A DNA stretch of 64,000 nucleotides from PoT sp049331405 (GTDB lineage Bacteria; Planctomycetota; Planctomycetia; Isosphaerales; Isosphaeraceae): contig NZ_CP186274.1 of assembly GCF_049331405.1 (NCBI RefSeq), positions 8,246,001-8,310,000 on the forward strand, in the 5' to 3' direction. Under the pieces are notes generated by a model that did not search any database, had not been told where the DNA came from, and saw only the letters and a list, made by a program, of their open reading frames with translations. Position numbers and translations under genes: made by a program. Positions 26,228 to 34,494 of this stretch are shown piece after piece; position 1 is the stretch's first letter; every line of letters begins with the position of its first letter.

Positions 26228-27058
26228 TCAAGGCTCGGAGGGAGTCTCGGGCGGGAGTGCACCGCTCCGGCTCACCTGGATTTCGATGCGCCGTTTGGAG
26301 TTGAGGCTGCCGTCACCGACGTCCGTTCCCATCGCGTCGGACGCGGCCACGCCGGCGACATCGATCCGAGAGGTCGCGATATGCCCTTCGCTGGCGATCA
26401 GTTCGCGGACCTTGCTGGCGCGATCGAGGCTCAGATGCTCGGCCTTGGGAGCATCGCCTTCATAGCTCGTCCTGGTCACCAGCGAGTCCTCGGTGTGGCC
26501 CGTGACCAGGATCCGAAGCTCGGCGGCATCGGGATCATCGAAGACCTTCGAGAATGAGGCGAGCAGATCGCGTGCCTTCGCCTTGGGCTTGTCCGTGCCG
26601 GGCTGGAAGAGGAGTTCCGTGGGGATGGTCACGATCGACGACTTCGGGTCGAACTCGCAGCCCGGATTCTCCTTGGCGAAGTTTTCGAAGCGAGTCCGGA
26701 ATTGGGCCGAGATGGGTCGGGTCGCGCCCCGAACCTGATTCTTGAGCCGCTCGACTCCGCGGGCCAGTTGCTCGCGGTCTTCCTGATAGGCGTGGACACT
26801 CGCCAGGAGCTTCTGAATCTCCTGCTCCTGATTCCGAAGTCGGAACGCATCATCGTCCGACCGCTCAGCGAGCTCTTCATACTGGCTCTTGAGGCTTGTC
26901 ACCGAATTCTTGAGGCGCGCATTGTCCGCCTGGAGCGTCCGGCTCAACCTCCGGCTCTCGTCCAGTTTCGAACGCGGCACGACGGCACAGCCGGCGAACA
27001 CCAAGACGCAGGCCAAGCCGAGGTGGGTCGCGGCTAACGACCGAAACGGTTTGACCAT
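26228..27058 (-). CDS. OmpA-family lipoprotein with coiled coil
   Basis: A 276-residue protein. The N-terminal signal ends in a lipobox-like LVFAGC (cysteine at about residue 23), so it should be lipid-anchored. A coiled coil of about 90 residues follows (LRNQEQEIQKLLASVHAYQE), then an OmpA-like peptidoglycan-binding domain (about 150-270) with ILVTGHTED and SLNSKRRIEI. Such proteins tie the outer membrane to peptidoglycan. The longer frame starting at 27412 is not real; ATG 27058 has AAAGGAG upstream. In planctomycetes peptidoglycan is thin or was long disputed, so a wall-binding lipoprotein is of interest next to the LysM and MurE-like genes. Confidence 0.85.
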   Translation of the reverse strand: MVKPFRSLAATHLGLACVLVFAGCAVVPRSKLDESRRLSRTLQADNARLKNSVTSLKSQYEELAERSDDDAFRLRNQEQEIQKLLASVHAYQEDREQLARGVERLKNQVRGATRPISAQFRTRFENFAKENPGCEFDPKSSIVTIPTELLFQPGTDKPKAKARDLLASFSKVFDDPDAAELRILVTGHTEDSLVTRTSYEGDAPKAEHLSLDRASKVRELIASEGHIATSRIDVAGVAASDAMGTDVGDGSLNSKRRIEIQVSRSGALPPETPSEP

Positions 27059-27210
27059 CCGTTCCGACTCCTTTCGGCACGATAGGTCGAGCTGAGGCTG
27101 GGGATCATGATCCCCTCGGGCATGATACGTTCGCGAGGTGTTGTGTCGAGGCGAGGTGGAGCGAAGATACCAGGATTTGTCCTCATCCCGATAGAAGAGG
27201 AAAGAAGTAT

Positions 27211-27244
27211 TGCCCGGGCCGTCGCAACGGACGTCCCGGGCAAC
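27211..27244 (-). terminator. Terminator-like hairpin after the SDSDV-repeat HTH gene
   Basis: A 14-bp stem with one mismatch (TTGCCCGGG-C-CGTC / GACG-T-CCCGGGCAA) between the HTH gene stop and the OmpA-like gene start. On the minus strand it is followed by a T/C-rich stretch. Confidence 0.6.
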
Positions 27245-27252
27245 GTCGAAGC

Positions 27253-28785
27253 TCAACCGAAGAGCATGCCGGACAGGCTCTTGACAATACCCGAGGCAGG
27301 CGAGCCGCTCTGGTATTCGTAGAGATTGCGGACCAGATCGATGGAGACGAAGGCCGCGAACATCATGAGGACGGTCGCCACGGAAAGCAGGCCGATCCAG
27401 AGACCGCCCCACTCGGCCGACGCCCCAGCGGCGGCGAGGGCCGGCGAGGCAGCGGCGGCGCGACCGACCGTCGAGGGCGTCTCGCTCTCGACGTCCCAGG
27501 CGCTGGCCATCTCGCTGGAGGTGGCGGCGGCGAAGCCGTCGTCGTCGTCCTCCTCGTCTTCGTCCTCTTCGAGGATCGCCGGGCCGAGCGCCGTAGCGGC
27601 GTTCTGGTCGACGTCCTCTTCATCGATGGCGAAGACTTCCGAGCCGGTGTCGGCCTCTTCGAGCTCGAAGTCGCTGGCGGCTTCAAGCTGCATGGTCTTG
27701 TCGTCCGAGGAGTCGCCATCGGAAGAGAGGGCGTCGACCTCGAAGTCGGTGTCGTCGAAGATGTCCTTCTCGGCCTTGCGGGTCGAGGGGGTGGGCGTCT
27801 CCGACAGCTTGGGGTTCGGCTTGGCCTTGGGGACCGGGGCGACGGCCTTGATGTCGTCGCCGCTGAGCGGGGCCAGCTCGATCGAGCTCGCACCCGCACC
27901 CAAGCCGAGGCCGGAGGCCATCTGGAGGTTGATGCCCGAGTCGCTCGGGCGGGACAGGTTGATGCCCGAGAAGCCGGGGTCGGCGGCGGTCACGTCCGAG
28001 TCGCCGGGCTTGGCGAGCGGGGTCGACTCGAACTCGTCGCTCCCCTCCTCGATTGCGTTCAGCTCGAAATCGCTGCCCGAATCCGGCTGAAGGGCATCGA
28101 TCACGCTCGAAGGGGTCAACTCGAAGTCGCTGTCCTCCTCGTCGTGGGCCGCCTTGATCTCGGCCGAGGAGCCGATCACGGGGGACTGACGGACGTTGGT
28201 GTCGGCCGGGGTCAGCAACGCGTGGTGATCCGACGTGTCATCGGCGACCAGCGTCACATCCGAGTCGCTCGGCGCCTTATAGTCGCCGGGGGTCGCCAGG
28301 CGGACATCGGAATCGCTCGGCCGGGAACCGCGGGGATTCTCGGGGACGAGGCGGACGTCCGAGTCGCTCGGCAGTTTGCCGGAGGTCGACATGCCGATGA
28401 TGACCGAGCTCGAGTTGGTCATCGGGTTCGGGGGCAAAGAGAGGTCGTCGAGCAGGATGTCATGCTCGGAGCTCCCCTCCGGATTCGCGACTTCCATCGT
28501 CGGGGCGCCGAGGTCGGGCTCGGCCACCCCCATCTGGAACTCGGACAATTCGGGGTCCGCCGCGTCGCCGCTGGCGACCGGCATGTCCAGGTCCGACAGT
28601 CGGAGCTCGGCATCGCTGCCGAGCCCGCGGCGACGGGCCAGTTCATCGACGTCGCCGACGCGGAAACGCCACGATCCACCATCCAAAAACGCGCGAACCT
28701 CTCGCTGTTGGGCCTTAGCCTTCAGCTCGTCGGGACTCATTCCCAGGACGCGTGCGGCTTCCTCAAGAGTATAGAATTGAGCCAT
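27253..28785 (-). CDS. HTH (excisionase-type) protein with acidic SDSDV repeats and C-terminal membrane anchor
   Basis: A 510-residue protein of unusual design. Residues 1-62 form a MerR/excisionase-like HTH (FYTLEEAARVLGMSPDELKAK, then WRFRVGDVDELARRRGL). The middle is acidic and low-complexity. It carries at least three exact PSDSDV copies plus variants (PGDSDV, PSDSGIN, DSDFEL) and long Asp/Glu runs. One membrane segment is at about 461-481 (LWIGLLSVATVLMMFAAFV), followed by a 30-residue tail. The ATG at 28785 has GAGGAG eight bases upstream; the longer frame from 28923 is unsupported. It looks like a membrane-tethered DNA- or protein-binding factor. Serine-rich repeats could be phosphorylated. 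The function is not known. Confidence 0.8.
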   Translation of the reverse strand: MAQFYTLEEAARVLGMSPDELKAKAQQREVRAFLDGGSWRFRVGDVDELARRRGLGSDAELRLSDLDMPVASGDAADPELSEFQMGVAEPDLGAPTMEVANPEGSSEHDILLDDLSLPPNPMTNSSSVIIGMSTSGKLPSDSDVRLVPENPRGSRPSDSDVRLATPGDYKAPSDSDVTLVADDTSDHHALLTPADTNVRQSPVIGSSAEIKAAHDEEDSDFELTPSSVIDALQPDSGSDFELNAIEEGSDEFESTPLAKPGDSDVTAADPGFSGINLSRPSDSGINLQMASGLGLGAGASSIELAPLSGDDIKAVAPVPKAKPNPKLSETPTPSTRKAEKDIFDDTDFEVDALSSDGDSSDDKTMQLEAASDFELEEADTGSEVFAIDEEDVDQNAATALGPAILEEDEDEEDDDDGFAAATSSEMASAWDVESETPSTVGRAAAASPALAAAGASAEWGGLWIGLLSVATVLMMFAAFVSIDLVRNLYEYQSGSPASGIVKSLSGMLFG

Positions 28786-28919
28786 GGACGTGCTCCTCAC
28801 AGTCGGGAGACGACCCTCACGGATCGTTTCATCTAGGTTGGCGCGTTCGAGATTCGATGAAGGCCGGGTTAACTCCGCGTCACGGGCGAGGACGACCGCA
28901 TCGTCCGCTCCCCCGAGAC

Positions 28920-29345
28920 TCAACGATTGGGATGGCTCGCCGACTTCACCATGGACTCGACCGCGGCAACCTCGGGTTCTTGGTTGTTAAACTGGGAAAG
29001 TTTCATGTCCCATTGATACTGTCGGGCGCCGATGAGTTTGACGGTGCGGTCGCCTTGCATCGGATCGACCCGATAGACGGAGAAGGCCTTAGTCTTCGTG
29101 TCGATCAGGTAGAGCAACTGCGACGGCCCACCTCCTGCGGCGGAAACGATGGCCAGGGTATTGGAAGACTCGCCGACAGGAGTCGGGATCGGTCGAGACC
29201 GGTCACCAGCTTGCCCGCGGGTCAGATCAGCTTGAGCACGCGCCACCGGTCCCCGAACCGCGCCGAAGACACCCATCAGGGCCAGGCCCAGGAGCAATCC
29301 AGGCAAACCGTAACGCACCGAACCGTACAAACCTTGCGAGTGCAT
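28920..29345 (-). CDS. Exported small protein of unknown function
   Basis: A 141-residue protein with an N-terminal hydrophobic segment (about residues 12-33, ending VARA|Q-like), then a beta-strand-rich body (LLYLIDTKTKAFSVYRVDP, KLIGARQYQWDMKL) that resembles short secreted proteins found repeatedly in planctomycete genomes. Translation is well supported by AAGGAGGAG before the ATG at 29345. It is 134 bases upstream of the HTH/SDSDV gene on the same strand and may be in its operon. Confidence 0.65.
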   Translation of the reverse strand: MHSQGLYGSVRYGLPGLLLGLALMGVFGAVRGPVARAQADLTRGQAGDRSRPIPTPVGESSNTLAIVSAAGGGPSQLLYLIDTKTKAFSVYRVDPMQGDRTVKLIGARQYQWDMKLSQFNNQEPEVAAVESMVKSASHPNR

Positions 29346-30038
29346 ACCTTCACTCCTCCTTGAAAACCGAGGCGATCACGTCTTCCCCGTCCTCTGAGGA
29401 GACGACTGCATCTAGGCCGACAGCCCCTGCCCGTCGTCAGACAGGCCCCAGGGAACGCAATCTCGCGAGGCTACCAAACGCCTCTAGTTTACCACACCGA
29501 CGAACCGAGTTGGTGCAATAAAACTCAAGTCGAGCAGAGGGCCGACATCGATGTCGTTCATGAGAAAGGAAATGCGAAGGGGACTCCTGAATTTTATCGA
29601 GACCCGACCTTCGTGCAAGGGCAGTGCCGAGCCCCTCCGAACCCTTCAACCCGCAAAGTTTGGAACTCGTTCGATCGCTGACGCCATTCGTAACGTATTC
29701 GTGGAAGCGGCATCGCCGTTGATGATCACGGTTACTTTGACGCAAACGACTTCCAGCCGGCATCGAAATTGGGGCGTTCGAAGGAAAAATTGGGGCGTTC
29801 GAAGGAAATTGGAGTGGAAATTGTGAGGGCTGCGAGTGATCGGTCACGCCGGAAATTGTTTGACTTTGCTTGAAACTTTCCCCACAGTTCGAGTAGTGTC
29901 TTCGATTGTGGCATTGGAACACTGCCAGAGTTCCTACCTCCACATTCCTACCTTCCTTCGAGTGGGTCGCTTTACCATCGCCTCGAAGGGATACGACCTG
30001 CCCGCCGTCGATGTTGATGTCCGAATCAGGAGCGCCCG
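29346..30038. other. Long intergenic region with a short tandem repeat
   Basis: This 693-base divergent region between the small secreted protein (minus) and the DUF1549/DUF1553 gene (plus) has no credible gene: frames are short and lack start signals. It is AT-richer than its neighbours. It includes the 21-base tandem repeat at 29769-29811 and must hold the promoters of both flanking genes. Confidence 0.55.
29769..29811 (+). repeat. 21-bp tandem repeat, about two copies
   Basis: The unit TTGGGGCGTTCGAAGGAAA (19 bases shown) begins at 29769 and again at 29790, a period of 21 bases, and a partial third copy follows. TTCGAA in each unit is palindromic, so a protein-binding site is possible. 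Confidence 0.7.
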
Positions 30039-32501
30039 ATGAACGCTCGACGAACCTCGGTGTGTCGGCTTCTGAGCCTCTTGGCTTTGATGGCTCCGGT
30101 CATCCAGGCCGCGAAGGCTGAAGAGCCCGCCTCGAAGATCGGCAACCCGGTCTCGGTCACGATCGAGCCGCAGAAGCCGACGATTCAGGGGAAGCGTGCC
30201 ACCCGCCAGCTCATCGCCTCCTCACGCGAGGCCAACGGCACCGAACGCGACCTGACTCGCGACCTGGAATGGGTCAGCCTGAACCCCGAGATCGCCACCG
30301 TCACCCCCAAGGGACGCGTCGTCCCCAAGGCCAACGGCGTCGCGACGATCGTCGCCAGGGGTGGTAGCGTCGAGGCCCAGACGACCGTCGTCGTCGAGAA
30401 GATGGAGTTCCCCGCTCCGGTGAGCTTCCGCCGCGACGTGATCCCCGCCTTCAGCCAGGCCAATTGCAACATGGGGGCCTGCCACGGCACCCCGACCGGC
30501 AAGGGCGGCCTGAAGCTGAGCCTTCGCGGTTACCTGCCCGACCAGGACTTCGTGACCCTGACCCGCGAGGCCAGCGGACGCCGAATCTCCGGTCTCGATG
30601 CCGCGAGCAGCCTGATCCTCCGCAAGCCGCTGGGCGAACTGCCCCACGAGGGCGGTCTCCGGCTCGCTCGCAACACGAAGACCTACGAATACATCCACGA
30701 CTGGATTAAGGAAGGTGCCCACGACGATCCGAACGCCACCGCGGCGGTGAAGCTCGAGATCGCCCCGGGCGCCCGGGTCCTGCACGCCCCGGCGAAATCG
30801 CAGCAGGTCGTTGTGCTCGTCCACATGGCGGACGGCACCGTCCGCGACGTCACCCCCATCTGCTACTACAACTCCTCGAACCCCGAGATCGCCGACGTCG
30901 ACGCCGACGGTCACGTCGTCTTCAAGACCCGGGGCGAGGTCGCCGTCATCGCCCACTATCTCGACCTGGTCGCCAACGTCCGCCTGACACACCTGGTGGA
31001 AGTCCCCGGGTTCAAGCCCGTCGACGTGCCCCAGGACAGCGTGATCGACCAGGCCGTCTTCGCGAAGCTGAACCGGATGCGGATCAGCCCCTCCGAGCTC
31101 TGCACCGACTCCGAGTTCATCCGCCGGGCCACGCTCGACACGATCGGCGTCCTGCCGAAGCCGGAGGAAGTCCAAGCCTTCCTGAACGATCCGTCGCCGG
31201 ATCGCCGGTCCAGGCTGATCGACCGGCTCCTCGCCCGCCCCGAGTTCTATGACTTCTGGACCCTCAAATTCGCCGACATCCTCCGCTCGAACGGCCGCCT
31301 GATCCAGGCCAAGGGGACATACGTCTTCAATCGCTGGATTAAGGCCCAGCTCGAGCGCGACACGCCGATGGATCAGTTCGTCCGAGAACTTCTGACCTCG
31401 GCCGGTTCGGCATACAAGAACCCGCCCGCTAACTACTACCGAATCAGCCGAGACCCCGAGAACTCGGTCGAGACGACCGCCCAACTCTTCCTCGGCGTCC
31501 GGATTCAGTGTGCCAAGTGCCATAACCACCCGTTCGAGCGTTGGACCCAGGACGACTATTACGGCTTCGCCGCGTTCTTCTCCCGGGTCCGGCAGAAGAA
31601 GGGTTCGCTGCCGAACGACGAGGTCATCTTCACGGCCGGCGACGGCGACGTCCGCCAGCCGAGGACGGGCCAGGTCATGAAGCCGAAGGCCCTGGGCGGT
31701 CCGGTCCTCGAAGATCCGAAGGTCCCCGACCGTCGCGTCCTGCTCGCGGCCTGGTTGACCAGCCCCGAGAACCCCTTCTTCGCCAAGAGTCTCGTCAACC
31801 GGATCTGGTATCACATGGTCGGCCGAGGCATCGTCGAGCCCGTTGACGACTTCCGCGACTCGAACCCGGCCTCGAACGACGAGTTGATCGACGGCCTGAC
31901 GGCCTCGTTCGTGAAGAGCGGCTTCAACCTCAAGGGCCTGATCCGCACGATCCTGACGAGCCGCACCTATCAGCTCAGCGCGAAGTCGAACGAGCTCAAT
32001 AACGACGACACGCTCTACTTCTCGCATGCCATCACCAAGCTTCTCCCGGCCGAGGTGCTCCTCGACGCCATCTCGAGCGTGACGGCGACGACGACCCCGT
32101 TCGACAACCTGCCCAAGGGCTTCCGCGCCACTCAGATCCCCGACGGCAAGATGGAGAACCCGTTCCTCAAGACCTTCGGCCGCCCCGCCCGCGAGCTGGC
32201 CTGCGAGTGCGAGCGTGAGAGCGACTCGAACCTCTCCCAGGCCTTGCAGCTCATCGGCGGTGCGACGGTCAACGGCAAGCTCCGCGACGACGCCGGGCGC
32301 ATGGCCCAACTCGCCAAGAGCAACTTGCCCCCCGAGGCCATCGCCAAGGAGCTCTACATCGTCGCCCTCGCCCGCGAGCCGAACGCGACGGAGACCGCGG
32401 CCGCGGTCAAGCACCTCTCGGCGGCGAAGGACCGGCGTCAGGCGGTCGAGGACCTGGGTTGGGTGCTGATCAACTCCAAGGAATTCCTCTTCCGCCATTG
32501 A
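30039..32501 (+). CDS. DUF1549/DUF1553 protein with Big2-like domain and a cytochrome-like CxxxCH motif
   Basis: An 820-residue exported protein typical of planctomycetes. After a signal peptide (residues 1-27), a Big2-like immunoglobulin domain (about 35-125) is followed by the c-type-cytochrome-like segment NCNMGACHG (about 145-155), a second Big-like domain, the DUF1549 domain (about 345-520), which includes IQCAKCHNHPFERW, and the DUF1553 domain (about 555-780). CMGACH and CAKCH are the haem or metal-binding look-alikes. Related proteins in this phylum usually sit next to a DUF1501 gene; none is visible here. The exact role (perhaps polysaccharide or sulfated-glycan degradation) is not established. 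The ATG has AGGAG seven bases upstream. Confidence 0.9.
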   Translation: MNARRTSVCRLLSLLALMAPVIQAAKAEEPASKIGNPVSVTIEPQKPTIQGKRATRQLIASSREANGTERDLTRDLEWVSLNPEIATVTPKGRVVPKANGVATIVARGGSVEAQTTVVVEKMEFPAPVSFRRDVIPAFSQANCNMGACHGTPTGKGGLKLSLRGYLPDQDFVTLTREASGRRISGLDAASSLILRKPLGELPHEGGLRLARNTKTYEYIHDWIKEGAHDDPNATAAVKLEIAPGARVLHAPAKSQQVVVLVHMADGTVRDVTPICYYNSSNPEIADVDADGHVVFKTRGEVAVIAHYLDLVANVRLTHLVEVPGFKPVDVPQDSVIDQAVFAKLNRMRISPSELCTDSEFIRRATLDTIGVLPKPEEVQAFLNDPSPDRRSRLIDRLLARPEFYDFWTLKFADILRSNGRLIQAKGTYVFNRWIKAQLERDTPMDQFVRELLTSAGSAYKNPPANYYRISRDPENSVETTAQLFLGVRIQCAKCHNHPFERWTQDDYYGFAAFFSRVRQKKGSLPNDEVIFTAGDGDVRQPRTGQVMKPKALGGPVLEDPKVPDRRVLLAAWLTSPENPFFAKSLVNRIWYHMVGRGIVEPVDDFRDSNPASNDELIDGLTASFVKSGFNLKGLIRTILTSRTYQLSAKSNELNNDDTLYFSHAITKLLPAEVLLDAISSVTATTTPFDNLPKGFRATQIPDGKMENPFLKTFGRPARELACECERESDSNLSQALQLIGGATVNGKLRDDAGRMAQLAKSNLPPEAIAKELYIVALAREPNATETAAAVKHLSAAKDRRQAVEDLGWVLINSKEFLFRH

Positions 32502-32533
32502 TGTCTGGCGGGTTCAAAATCGACTCCCAATCG

Positions 32534-32567
32534 ACGGCCGAGGGGCTACGTTCCCTCGGCCGTTTTT
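32534..32567 (+). terminator. Rho-independent terminator after the DUF1549/DUF1553 gene
   Basis: An 11-bp stem (ACGGCCGAGGG / CCCTCGGCCGT) followed by TTTTT. Confidence 0.85.
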
Positions 32568-32588
32568 CGTCGCATGGACATGGTTGTA

Positions 32589-32656
32589 AGAGTGCCCGAT
32601 GCCGATTCGGCCATTGTTGCGGGCGAATCGTAAGACATCGGCATGAAGGCCACTCT
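32589..32656. ncRNA. Candidate structured RNA element before the MurE-like gene
   Basis: Three nested inverted arms: AGAGTG (32589) with CACTCT (32651), ATGCCGAT (32599) with ATCGGCAT (32637), and ATTCG (32605) with CGAAT (32624). They would fold a 68-base cruciform or hairpin about 115 bases before the MurE-like start. It could be a leader, an operator or a chance fold; I cannot tell. Confidence 0.35.
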
Positions 32657-32771
32657 GGCATTGCCTTTTTTCCTGGATTGGCCAAGAATGCCGCCGCCTC
32701 GAGGACAGGGATGTGAGGCACCGTGGCCCATGATGGGCCGGGTTCGTTGGATGGCAAGGAGGCGAATACCG

Positions 32772-34289
32772 ATGGCACGCTGGTTTGTCGACCGTTTGCC
32801 CCAACAAGGGATCCCATCGGTCAGCCTTCGGCGGCTCTTGCCCGAGGCGAAGTTCCTGGGCTGCCAGGACTGGGAAGTCTCGGGCTGCACGGCGGATAGC
32901 CGTCGTCTCGACCCGGGCCAGGTCTTCGTCGCCGTCCGAGGCTCGGAACGCGACGGACACGAGTTCGTCACGCAGGCCCTCGAACGCGGCGCGGCCGGCG
33001 TTGTGGTCGAGCGTCCTTGCCCCGAGGCGGGACGGCTCCAGGTCATCGTCCCCGACTCGCGTGAGGCCCTCGCCCGCCTCTGCCACGCGCTGGCCGGCGA
33101 CCCCTCCGACCAGCTCCTGACGGTCGGCGTCACGGGAACCTGGGGACGGACGGTGACGAGCCTCTTCCTCCGGGCCATCTTCGAGGCGACCGGCGTCCGC
33201 TTCGGTCTCGTCGGCTCACTGGGCTGGTCCGACGGCGTGTCCACCCGCTCGGTGAGCAGCACCTTCCCCGGCGCCGAGTCCCTAGCCACGATGCTGTCGG
33301 ACATGGTCGAGCACGGCTGCCGCGGCGGCGTCGTCGAGGTCCCCCCCGAGGCTCTCCGTGATCGTCATGTCGAGGGGATCCGATTCGACGTGGCCCTCGC
33401 CACCGACTCGGGCTCCGTCGGCGGCCTCGACTCCGAGATCATCCGGATGCGCCGCCAGTCGAAGGCGCGCCTCTTCCGCAAGGTCGTGCCGGGAGGCATC
33501 TCGATCGTCAGCGCCGACGACCCCTTGATCGAGCCCCTGGGTGCGGTCAACCTCGACACCCGACGCATCTCGTTCGGGCTCGAGCGCGATGCCGACGTCA
33601 CCGCCGAGATCGAGCGACTCGACACCACAGGCGTGCGATTCCTGCTCCGCGGGTTCGACCGTGAGGCTTCCATCCACCTCAGGCTACCCGGGAAAACGTA
33701 CGTCTCGCAGGCCCTCGCCGCGGCGGCCGTCGCCTGGTCGCAAGGGGTCAACGTCGACGCCGTGGTCGCAGGACTCGAGTCGGTCTCCGGCATCCCGGGA
33801 CGCCTCGAGAGCCTGATCGAAGGGCAGGATTTCTCGGTCTGGATCGACCAGGCGAGGACCGGCACCGACCTCCAGCAGGCGCTCGAAGCCGTTCGGAGGC
33901 TGGGGACCGGGCAGGTTCACTGCATCCTCGGGGCCGAGGGGCTCCGCGACCGCTCCGAGCGATTGGCCCTCGCCTACGCCGCCGAACACGGTGCCGACCG
34001 GGTCATCCTCACCGACGACAACCCGAGGACGGAAGACCCGAACCAGATCCTCGACGACCTGCTCGCCGGCTTCCGCCGACCTGGCCGCGTCCGGGTCGAG
34101 TCGAACCGTCAGTTCGCCATCGAGAGCACCCTCGCCAGCACGAGCCCCGGCGATGTCGTCCTCATCGCCGGCAAGGGGGCCAGGACCTATCAGATCCTCG
34201 CCGATCACGTGATCCAGTTCGACGACAAGCAGATTGCCTCGAACTGGCTCCGCAACGATCGTCTCCGCTTCCGACGCACGTCGGCTTGA
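32772..34289 (+). CDS. MurE-like Mur ligase homologue with degenerate active site
   Basis: A 505-residue protein matching MurE (UDP-MurNAc-tripeptide synthetase) along its whole length: N-terminal UDP-binding domain (CTADSRRLDPGQVFVA), central ATPase domain and C-terminal domain with DNPRTEDPNQI. The catalytic parts are altered. The P-loop GTNGKTT reads GTWGRTV (lysine to arginine), EVSSHAL reads EVPPEAL, TNLxRDHLD reads TDSGSVGGLD, DYAHTPD reads DQARTGT, and GKGHE reads GKGAR. These residues bind ATP, metal and the carbamylated lysine region in active ligases. So the fold is kept but the known reaction should be lost. ATG 32772 has AAGGAGG upstream. It converges on the LysM/rsmH genes. Confidence 0.85.
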   Translation: MARWFVDRLPQQGIPSVSLRRLLPEAKFLGCQDWEVSGCTADSRRLDPGQVFVAVRGSERDGHEFVTQALERGAAGVVVERPCPEAGRLQVIVPDSREALARLCHALAGDPSDQLLTVGVTGTWGRTVTSLFLRAIFEATGVRFGLVGSLGWSDGVSTRSVSSTFPGAESLATMLSDMVEHGCRGGVVEVPPEALRDRHVEGIRFDVALATDSGSVGGLDSEIIRMRRQSKARLFRKVVPGGISIVSADDPLIEPLGAVNLDTRRISFGLERDADVTAEIERLDTTGVRFLLRGFDREASIHLRLPGKTYVSQALAAAAVAWSQGVNVDAVVAGLESVSGIPGRLESLIEGQDFSVWIDQARTGTDLQQALEAVRRLGTGQVHCILGAEGLRDRSERLALAYAAEHGADRVILTDDNPRTEDPNQILDDLLAGFRRPGRVRVESNRQFAIESTLASTSPGDVVLIAGKGARTYQILADHVIQFDDKQIASNWLRNDRLRFRRTSA

Positions 34290-34336
34290 TCCGCCCGCGA
34301 GTCGTTGGATCGAAGCCGCCTGTCACGAACACATCG

Positions 34337-34379
34337 AAGGAGAGGCCCGAGTCTTATGAAGACTCGGGCCTCTCCTTTT
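34337..34379 (+). terminator. Very strong bidirectional terminator
   Basis: A perfect 19-bp stem with a 3-base ATG loop (arms begin AAGGAGAGGCCCGAGTCTT), flanked by A and T runs. It separates the MurE-like gene from the convergent LysM gene. Confidence 0.95.
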
Positions 34380-34494
34380 ATGCTTCAAGCCTTGGTCATT
34401 GGATCGCGAGGGATTGATCAATCGAGCCAACAATCCCAGTCTCGACGAAGGCCCTGTCAGATACCCATCGCTTGGAAGGCGATTCGTGGCCGTC

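Noticed and set aside
29437..29943. A 168-residue minus-strand frame in the intergenic region
   Set aside because: No Shine-Dalgarno, no domain, and it runs through the tandem repeat. Probably chance.
30222..32498. A 758-residue open frame on the minus strand opposite the DUF1549/DUF1553 gene
   Set aside because: It is the antisense shadow of a GC-rich gene: composition is Arg/Glu/Asp/Val-rich without any domain, while the plus-strand frame has clear domains and a ribosome binding site.
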